The translations under genes and the position numbers were made by a program. Below are positions 1-8,100 of a stretch of 14,435 nt of DNA, piece after piece. The notes beneath the pieces are model-generated. The model saw only the letters and a list, made by a program, of their open reading frames with translations. It was not told the origin of the DNA and ran no database searches. The stretch comes from Saprospirales bacterium (GTDB lineage Bacteria; Bacteroidota; Bacteroidia; Chitinophagales; Saprospiraceae): contig JAHEAS010000018.1 in assembly GCA_024642645.1 (NCBI GenBank), positions 1-14,435 on the forward strand, read 5' to 3'. The number at the start of each line of letters is the position of its first letter. Within the stretch, counting starts at the first letter, position 1.

Positions 1-639
1 CCAGGGCGTGATTATACGGGTATTTTTGGCAGCTCGCTCGGAGGCCTGATTTCACAGTTTGGTATCATGGAGCATCAAGATGTTTTTAGTAAAGCAGGTA
101 TTTTTTCCCCAGCCTTTTGGTTCAACGATCCGGAAATTTTTGACCACAGTACAAACACTCCAAAGACTGAAAGCATGAAGATTTACCAACTGGCAGGTTA
201 TCCAGAAGGCAATGGCTCCGTTGTGAACGATGTGAACCACATGGAAACCGTTCTCTTAAATAACGGCTTTGGCGTTGGCGAACTTTACAAGTCGTTTCAT
301 CAGGACGGTGAGCACAGTGAGTGGTTTTGGAAGAGGGAGTTTCCGGCAGCCTATCAATGGCTTTTTGGCGGCATTAACATCTCATCGACCAACGATGCTG
401 TGAATCAAAGTCTGCGATTTTATCCAAATCCTGCTGACACTTCGATTTTTATCGAAAATTTACCTGATTTCCCCAAGCTGAGTTACCGGATTTTCAATTT
501 GGAAGGTAATTTGGTGAAAAAAGGTAAGTTACAAAACGGAGAACCATTGGATGTCAGTAAATTTCCAGTTGGCAGTTACGTACTCCAAGTTTTTGCTAAA
601 CAAAAACAAGTGGCGAGCGGGCAATTTTTGGTGAAATAA
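1..639 (+). CDS. Secreted alpha/beta-hydrolase (esterase-like) with T9SS type A sorting domain, 5' partial
   Basis: The reading frame is open from base 1 and ends at TAA 637-639, so 212 C-terminal residues are visible and the start lies upstream of the window. Residues 10-15 read G-S-S-L-G-G, the nucleophile elbow of the putative-esterase (esterase D / enterochelin esterase-like) family, with Ser12 the likely nucleophile. It is followed by a family-like F-S-P-A-F-W stretch. His105 in the G-E-H-S-E-W segment fits the catalytic histidine, and the Glu in G-Y-P-E-G may be the acid residue. From about residue 137 a T9SS type A sorting domain follows (F-Y-P-N-P-A-D, then a beta-rich tail with V-G-S-Y-V-L-Q-V and a final basic residue), so the enzyme should be exported and cell-surface attached or released. 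The substrate cannot be read from the sequence. The next gene starts 10 bases downstream, suggesting co-transcription. Confidence 0.85.
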   Translation, partial: PGRDYTGIFGSSLGGLISQFGIMEHQDVFSKAGIFSPAFWFNDPEIFDHSTNTPKTESMKIYQLAGYPEGNGSVVNDVNHMETVLLNNGFGVGELYKSFHQDGEHSEWFWKREFPAAYQWLFGGINISSTNDAVNQSLRFYPNPADTSIFIENLPDFPKLSYRIFNLEGNLVKKGKLQNGEPLDVSKFPVGSYVLQVFAKQKQVASGQFLVK

Positions 640-649
640 TTAAGCGCAA

Positions 650-1351
650 ATGGGAAAGACCTTGGTAATATTTGATATTGACGGCACATTAGTTTACAGC
701 AACAAAATTGACAGCCAATGCTTTGCGCTGACCTATCAGCGTATCTACGGCCAGGAGTTCCCAACCATCGATTGGATGCAGTACCCGCATGTGACGGACA
801 CAACGATTTTCAGGACAGTCATTAAGCAGCATTTTGACCGAATGGCCGATGTAGATGAGATGGAGGAATTCCAGCATGAGTACGTGGCATTACTGAAGAA
901 GAAGCGAGAGGATAAACCAACCGAATTCCAAGAAATTCCAAATGCCCGTCGAACGGTGGAGCGGCTGCTGAACGACGAAGGGTTCGTCGTTGGTATCGGT
1001 ACAGGAGGCTGGCTTAGGCCAGCCCACGTGAAATTAGCGCATGTAGGAATCCCGGTGACCTCAGTGGTAGTAGCTGGGGCCGACGGCCACGAGCAGCGGG
1101 AGGGCATCATCGGTCAGGTTATTGATACGGTGGCCATGGCCCATGAAGTGAGCAGGGTTGTGTACGTAGGTGATGCTATCTGGGATGTGAACACCACTCG
1201 CCGCATGAATATGAATTTCATTGGCATTCGGCGGGAGGGTGACTTTGAGGTGCTGCGCAATGCAGGTACAGGAATTGTTCTGCAAGATTTCAATAATTAC
1301 GAAATTTTTCTTGAAGCCATCCATGAAGCGGAGCCACCAAAAGGAATTTAA
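650..1351 (+). CDS. HAD-superfamily hydrolase, phosphoglycolate phosphatase-like
   Basis: This is a 233-residue cytoplasmic protein with all four HAD motifs. Motif I is D-I-D-G-T-L with nucleophile Asp9 and acid Asp11. Motif II is the Thr in G-I-G-T-G-G (Thr118). Motif III is probably Lys128. Motif IV is V-Y-V-G-D-A-I-W-D with Asp175 and Asp179. Residues of roughly 15-90 form a helical C1-type cap, as in beta-phosphoglucomutase/phosphoglycolate phosphatase relatives, and the length is usual for that group. It should hydrolyse a small phosphorylated metabolite using Mg2+; the substrate is not predictable. The ATG at 650 follows the esterase stop after 10 bases. No Shine-Dalgarno sequence is seen, which is normal in Bacteroidota. 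The closeness suggests an operon, though the functions have no obvious link. Confidence 0.85.
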   Translation: MGKTLVIFDIDGTLVYSNKIDSQCFALTYQRIYGQEFPTIDWMQYPHVTDTTIFRTVIKQHFDRMADVDEMEEFQHEYVALLKKKREDKPTEFQEIPNARRTVERLLNDEGFVVGIGTGGWLRPAHVKLAHVGIPVTSVVVAGADGHEQREGIIGQVIDTVAMAHEVSRVVYVGDAIWDVNTTRRMNMNFIGIRREGDFEVLRNAGTGIVLQDFNNYEIFLEAIHEAEPPKGI

Positions 1352-1385
1352 AATTAGCCCCAAAACTTGGAAACTATCCAATGGA

Positions 1386-1413
1386 CATGGCTGTTTTAGC
1401 CCCATGACTTTTT
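1386..1413 (+). terminator. Possible intrinsic terminator after the HAD gene
   Basis: CATGGCT and AGCCCCATG can pair around a GTTTT loop with a CC bulge, and ACTTTTT follows. It lies 35 bases after the HAD stop codon. The bulge and the short T-run make it weak. Confidence 0.35.
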
Positions 1414-1420
1414 ACCAAGA

Positions 1421-1444
1421 ACAAATTTTTATTTAAAAATTTGT
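1421..1444. repeat. AT-rich perfect inverted repeat between HAD gene and tRNA
   Basis: ACAAATTTTT is followed by an ATTT loop and its exact reverse complement AAAAATTTGT. It could act as a bidirectional or second-stage terminator, or simply be a cruciform-prone spacer. It sits just upstream of the tRNA promoter. Confidence 0.45.
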
Positions 1445-1452
1445 CTCCTTGC

Positions 1453-1482
1453 TTGGTTTTGGCTCAAGAGAACCTATCTTTG
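1453..1482 (+). promoter_or_regulatory. Bacteroidota-type promoter for the tRNA gene
   Basis: A TATCTTTG box at 1475-1482 matches the TAnnTTTG -7 consensus exactly. A TTG at 1453-1455 lies 19 bases upstream, as expected for the -33 element. The mature tRNA begins 33 bases after the -7 box. Confidence 0.7.
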
Positions 1483-1515
1483 CCGCCGCTTTTAAAGAAA
1501 AGCACAACCAAATAA

Positions 1516-1588
1516 GATTCGGTAGCTCAGCTGGTAGAGCACTTGACTTTTAATCAAGTGGTCCTGGGTTCGAATCCCAGCCGAATCA
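1516..1588 (+). tRNA. tRNA-Lys(UUU)
   Basis: A 73-base cloverleaf can be folded by hand. The acceptor stem GATTCGG pairs perfectly with CCGAATC. The D-arm contains GCTCAGCTGGTAGAGC. The anticodon stem CTTGA/TCAAG encloses the loop CTTTTAA with anticodon TTT. The T-arm CTGGG-TTCGAAT-CCCAG is intact, and the discriminator base is A. No CCA is encoded (ACT follows). It is a single tRNA gene with its own promoter and terminator. Confidence 0.97.
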
Positions 1589-1590
1589 CT

Positions 1591-1622
1591 AAAGCCTCAA
1601 CGTTTCCGTTGGGGCTTTTTTT
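1591..1622 (+). terminator. Intrinsic terminator of the tRNA-Lys gene
   Basis: AAAGCCTCAACG and CGTTGGGGCTTT pair over 11-12 base pairs (one G-U) around a four-base loop, and a run of seven T ends the structure. It starts two bases after the tRNA discriminator base. Confidence 0.85.
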
Positions 1623-2174
1623 ATTGCAAAAGCCTTTTGGAAGCGATGCCAACTGAGAATTGATTTTTTTCAAGCCTGACTCTGAATAGCAGTATTTACT
1701 AGCTCCTCAATTTACAAAGCCTTGACGTTTCACGTTGGGGCTTTATAGTTTTTGGGCTTTTGGATAAAATAATTTGACAATGGTTTTCGAAATGAATGTT
1801 TTTTGTGATTTGGTACGGTATTTGAAAAATTGTGTTTGATTCCCCTCGTTCGGCTTCCCCTAAGCATTATTTCAAGTTTCTCCCCCCCTTTCAGGTTCGA
1901 TTGAATTTTTCCCTAAGATTTAATTGCAAAAACTATTGAGCATGAACTTTCGCTACACTTGCCTTTGCTGCTTGTTTATCACTCCTGTTTCTCAGTGCAG
2001 AGCTGTCCAGCTTGTTAGCAATTCATTCCCATCGTTTTTCCAATCGAAATTTCAAATTCCCGTATTGAACTGAACCAGTACGGATTTCAAAACCTTGCCT
2101 TGCGGCAAAACAAAAAGCATATCACATCCTCCCGGTATGATACCTTCTCATTGACACTTAATAATTTAAAAACT
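1623..2174. other. Long non-coding region upstream of the giant gene
   Basis: Apart from the hairpin at 1716-1744, no gene is supported. The region should contain the promoter and leader of the giant gene. The best -7 candidate is weak: TGCCTTTG at 1960-1967 with a TTG at 1936-1938, 21 bases upstream. A run of seven C occurs at 1882-1888. A 43-codon open frame at 1942-2073 has no supporting signal. The ATG at 2175 is preceded by AAAAACT, also found in front of the small paralogue's start. Confidence 0.4.
1716..1744 (+). repeat. Second, degenerate copy of the tRNA terminator hairpin
   Basis: AAAGCCTTGACG / CGTTGGGGCTTT repeats the terminator hairpin that ends the tRNA gene 125 bases upstream, differing at two stem positions and by one extra loop base. 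It still folds (12 pairs, three of them G-U) but lacks the T-run, so it is probably not an efficient terminator. Confidence 0.6.
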
Positions 2175-5100
2175 ATGAAATCCAGCATCCTTTACTACGT
2201 TAAGCATGTTTTGATTGCCGCACTGCTGCTGATTGGGGCAACGTCCTCCAACGCTCAGATTGACTTCCGAATTGGTTTGGGAACTGATGGTCAGACATAC
2301 ACGGTGTATGCTAAACCAAAGTCGACTATTTCTCCTTCAACCAACACACTTACTGGTACTGGTCAAGTTACGTTGGTGGTGCCGCATGGGTTTATTTACA
2401 CAACGTTGACAAGTTTGAAAGGAACTTGGAGCGCCGCTACCGTAAAAGCGCCCGTCGAGAATCCCAATTTCGACTATATTTCTGTGGGATTGCTTGCTGA
2501 TGGTAGCTTCCCGAATAACATACAATATATAGTAGGGCAAGAAACCGCATTGTTCAGGCTCAAACGGACTTCAGCTTGCACTGGAGCGGTAACCTTGATA
2601 GAGACAGATGACCCTTTTTATGCACCGAACTCGGTTGGGTCAAACCCCGGCAACGATATCGGCGTAATTGACGTTGGGAAACCTGGTTTCCCTTTTTATA
2701 TTTGGATAGCAAACTATGGTTTTGCACCAGGCTGTGTTGACTCCGATTCAGATGGCCTCTTCAATTTTATAGAGGACAAAAACGGCAACGGAGTAGTCGA
2801 TCCAGGGGAAACCAATCCAAACAACCCTGACACCGATGGGGATGGCCTTTCAGATGGCGCAGAAGATGCAAACCACAATGGTGTTGTGGACCCAGGAGAA
2901 TCGGATCCAACCAATAAATGTAGTCCAAATGCCACATTCCCAACCTGTGATTTCGATGGGGATGGACTTATCAATTCAGTTGACCTTGACGATGATCATG
3001 ATGGCGTCGCCGACGTAGATGATGTCCAAAACTTCAATGCAGACAGTGATAGTGACGGTGATGGTATCAGCGATGACGATGAGACCGGCGGTGACGGTGT
3101 CTATAACCCGGGTAACGATAGTGACCCGTTGAATGCCTGTGATCCTAATCCAAACGTTACCGCATGTACTGCTATGGATGCAGATGGTGATGGTTACTAT
3201 GCTGATGTACCTACAACTGACCCTACTTGGGACCCAGATGACAACTTGCCTTGCGTGCCAAACCAAACGGTAGGAGTCTGCGACTTTGACAGCGACAGTG
3301 TTCCTAACGGCGAAGACCTTGATGACGATGGGGATGGTGTTTTGGATATTTATGACGTTAATCCATACAACCCCAACAGTGACAGTGACAGTGATGGCTT
3401 AACTGATATTATCGAAACAGGAGGTGATGGGGTTTACAACGAAAACATAGATACCAATCCTTTGGATGCCGATACGGACAACGATGGCATCAGCGACGGC
3501 GTTGAAGATACCGACAAAGACGGTTCGCATGATATTGGCGTGGAAACAGACGCATTGAATGCTGATACAGATGGTGACGGTTTGGAGGATGGTGAAGAAG
3601 ATACAAACTTCAATGGTGTAATTGATGTGAATGAAAGTGACCCACTTGACGACTGCGATCCAGTGGCAGTAGGCCCACTTTGCGATTATGATGGAGATGG
3701 CCTTGTCAATGAAAATGATCCGGATGACGACAATGACGGTGTTCTGGATGGGCCTGACGTGAACGACTTCAACCCTGATAGTGACAGTGACGGTGATGGA
3801 ATTGTGGATAAAACTGAAACTGCCAACGGTACCAATGCATTAAATGCTTGTGACCCGAATCCGAACGTGTCGGCTTGTATACCTGATGACACAGATGGCG
3901 ACCTATTCTATGAAAATTACCCGAACGGCCACCCAAAATTCGACCCAAATGACACTAATCCTTGTGTTCCAAGCGTCGCTGCTTTGAAATGTGACTTTGA
4001 CGGAGATGGAATTACCAATCAAAACGATCCTGATGACGACAACGATGGTGTGTCCGATTTGTATGATTCGGATGACTACAATCCGAACAACGACAGTGAT
4101 GGTGACGGTTTGCCGAACATTGTTGAGGTGGGGCCAGATGGCAAATACAACCCAGGTATAGACACTAACCCGTTGAATGACGACACAGACAACGATGGTC
4201 TAAAGGATGGTTGCGAAGATAAAAATCACAATGGTCAAAAAGAAGCTGACGAAACCAGCCCTTTAATGGCTGATACGGACGGTGATGGATTGAAGGATGG
4301 CGTAGAAGATGCCAATAAGAATTGTATCCTGAATGCCGGCGAGAGCAACCCACTTGATTATTGCAGCCCAAATAATACATTGCCAAACTGTGATTTTGAC
4401 CAAGATGGTATCACCAATATCAATGACCTTGATGATGACGGCGATGGTGTTGACGACGACAGTGACATTGACCCGTTCGACCCTAATAGCGACAGTGACG
4501 ATGACGGAATTACAGACGATGTGGAAACAGGTGGAGATGGAGAGTACAACGCAGGCGTGGATACCAACCCGCTTGATGATGATACAGATGATGATGGCCT
4601 TAAAGACGGAATTGAAGACAAGAACCACAACGGTAACCGGGAACTCACCGAAACGGACCCTATCAACCCTAATACTGATGGTGATACCTTGTCCGATGGT
4701 GAAGAAGATATCAACCATAACGGTATAGTGGATGCTGGTGAAAGCGACCCGCTTGACCCATGTTCTCCATTCTCGACGGGAGGCACTTGCGCTTTTCAAG
4801 ACCTTGATAGTGATGGGTATTTCTCAGAAGTTGCGCAAAATGATCCACTTTATGACCCTGACGATAACAATGCTTGTGTTCCAAGTAATCAATCGCCCAC
4901 CTGCGACTTCGATGGTGATGGGTATCCAAACCAAAATGACCTTGACGACGATAACGACGGGGTTTCGGATGCGCAAGACTCAGAGGATTATAATCCGAAC
5001 AACGATAGTGACAATGATGGTTTGTCAAATATTATTGAAACGGGTGGTGATGGTGTTTACAACAACGGTATAGATACACACCCACTCAACCCCGACACTG

Positions 5101-8100
5101 ATGGTGACGGAATTAAAGATGGAACAGAGGACAAAAACAAAAACGGAATCTATGAACCACTCACTGAAACCAGCCCATTGAAAAAGGATTCTGACGGGGA
5201 TGGTATCAATGATGGAGTGGAGGACAGCAACTTTAACGGTGTCGTGAACCTTGGCGAATCTGACCCAAAGGACAAATGCAGTCCTTACACGCATATTTCA
5301 CCATGCGTTGGAGCGGACGGTGACGGTGACGGATATATTGGGGACTACCCACCAACCCACCCTGATTTCGACCCGGATGATTTTAATGCTTGTATTCCTG
5401 ACCACACTAATGCACTTTGTGATTTTGACAATGACGGCGTAGTAAATGGTCAAGATTTTGACGACGACAACGACGGCGTTACCGATGCAGATGATGTAGA
5501 CGCTTATGACCCGAACTCTGACTCTGATGACGATGGTATCACGGACAATGATGAGACGGGAGGTAACGGTATATTTGATTTGGGTGAAGGTGACAGTGAC
5601 CCACTTGACCCTTGTAGCCCAGACATCAACAACATAGCCTGTAGTGGGACCGACAATGACAATGATGGCTTTTATGCAAACTTCACTGCGGGTGACCCAC
5701 AGTACGACCCAGACGACAATAATCCTTGCGTTCCTAATTGCATGCTCGGTCTTTGTGACTTCGATAACGACGGTAGCTTGAACAGCACCGACAATGATGA
5801 TGACAACGACGGTGTGAAAGACAACAACGATGTCGATGATTGCAACATTAATAGTGATAGTGATAGTGACGGCATACCGGATAATGTGGAAACAGGTGGT
5901 GACGGCCAATACAACGCCGGCATTGACACCAATCCATTGAGCAAAGACTCCGACAACGACGGTATAAATGACGGAATTGAAGACAAGAACCACAACGGTC
6001 ATCAAGATGCAGGTGAGACAAATCCGTTAGATTCAGACTCTGACGATGATGGCTTGACCGATGGTGCTGAGGACCTCAACAAGAATGGCATTTTTGACAT
6101 TGGAGAAAGCGATCCGCTTAACCCTTGTGACCCAATCGCTACAGGTAGCAATTGCGATTTCGATGGTGATGGGCTAGCGAACAATGTTGACAATGATGAT
6201 GACAACGATGGAGTCAATGATGCCCAGGACGAGGATGACTTCAATGTAAATAGCGATTCTGACCATGATGGACTGGCAGATGGTGCTGAGACTAGCTTAG
6301 GTTCTAATCCGTTGAACCCCTGTGACCCTAGCCCGTCAGCCTCTAATTGCCAACCTATTGACAATGATGGCGATGGATATGCTAAAAACTTCCCAACAAC
6401 TGACCCTCAGTACGATCCAGATGACAGCAACCCTTGCATACCAAGCGTAAAGGCTGGAACCTGCGACTTCGACCAAGATGGCAGCATTAACAACATTGAC
6501 AACGATGACGATAATGATGGTGTGGCCGATGGTTCTGATATTGATCCATACGACCCTAATAGTGATTCTGACAACGATGGCATTTCCGACAACGTCGAGA
6601 CACAGGGCGACCACATGTATAATATTGGTGTTGACAGCAACCCACTCAAATCTGATACTGATGGAGATGGTCTAAGCGACGGTACTGAAGATGCTAACCA
6701 CAACGGTAAAAAGGATGCTACTGAAACCAGTGCAATAAATCCTGATACCGATGGCGATGGCTTCAACGACTTCACAGAAGTAAACAATGGTACGGACCCA
6801 CTCGACAAGTGCGACCCGAACAATACACTGCCAACTTGCGACTTCGATGGTGATGGCCTCAACAACGATGTTGACCAAGACGATGACAATGACGGTGTGG
6901 CCGATGCTGATGATGCCGATGCATATGACCCGCAAAGCGACTCCGACGATGACACTATCTCAGATATTGATGAAACAACTGCTGGTAGCAATCCGCTCAA
7001 TGCTTGCGACCCAAGTACAACAGCTGTGGCTTGTCAACCAACTGATGAAGACGGTGATTGGTACTTTGAAAATTATCCAGCCAACGATCCTTCGTTTGAC
7101 CCGGATGACACTGACCCTTGTGTGCCTAGCGTTGGCTCCGATGCCTGTGATTTCGACAACGATGGAGTAGTCAATGGCACAGACAATGACGATGACGGCG
7201 ACGGCGTCCACGATGCAGACGATATCTGGCCATACGACCCTGATAGCGACTCTGATGGTGACGGAATCACGGACATCAAAGAAACCAAAGGTGACGGTGC
7301 TTACAATGCCGGAATTGACTCCAATCCGCTTGATACCGATACGGATGACGATGGCATCTTGGATGGCATTGAAGACAGCAACCACGACGGTTATGTAAGT
7401 GCAGGTGAAACCAACCCTGCTGATGCTGATACTGACAACGACGGTTTTGCTGACGGTGTGGAAGATGCCAATAAGAACGGCGTTTTCGATGCTGGAGAAA
7501 GCGATCCACTCGACGCTTGCGATCCAAACAATACACTTGCCTTCTGCGATTTTGATGGCGACGGTCAAATCAACAACCTTGACCTCGACGACGATAATGA
7601 CTGTCTCGCAGATAGTGATGATTCTAATCCATTCGATGCTAACAGCGATACGGATAACGATGGAATATCTGACCTAGCTGAGTGTCAAGCTGGCACTGAT
7701 GCACTTAACCCATGCGACCCAGCCCCAGTAGGCCCGCTTTGTGGCGGCCAAGTGGATGAGGACGGTGATGGTTACTTTGCAGATGTTACTTCTGACAACC
7801 CGACTTTTGACCCAGATGATGCAGACCCCTGCAATCCTGTAGTATCAGTTGGTGTTTGCGACTTCGATAATGATGGCCTCATCAACAGCATTGACCCGGA
7901 TGACGACAACGACTGTGTCAATGACGCACAAGACATCGATGATTACGATGCTCAAAGCGACAGCGACAACGATGGATATGCTGACGGCGAAGAATGCCAG
8001 AATGGCACCGACCCACTCGACCATTGTGATCCAGTGCCTTCAGCTCCTGATTGCCCAACGACTAGCGATGCGGATGGTGATGGTTATAGCGGGGACTTGA

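Noticed and set aside
1221..1436. + strand frame overlapping the end of the HAD gene
   Set aside because: It overlaps a gene with all catalytic motifs in another frame and has no features of its own.
1942..2073. 43-codon frame upstream of the giant gene (M-N-F-R-Y-T-C...)
   Set aside because: It has a hydrophobic, Cys-rich start but no promoter, leader or homology argument; it is compatible with chance.
2100..2174. Upstream TTG start extending the giant protein by 25 residues
   Set aside because: It would place a polar segment before a typical signal peptide; ATG 2175 begins the signal directly and follows an A-rich leader.
4333..4728. Alternative + frame rich in Met and Thr inside the repeats
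   Set aside because: This is the out-of-frame reading of Asp/Asn/Gly codons; the same type of sequence recurs throughout the array without independent signals.
5298..6005. Long open frame on the - strand (235 residues), with others such as 6407-7000 and 4263-4799
   Set aside because: They mirror the GAY/AAY-rich repeat coding strand, giving Val/Ile- or Ser-rich low-complexity translations. They are shadows of the giant gene.
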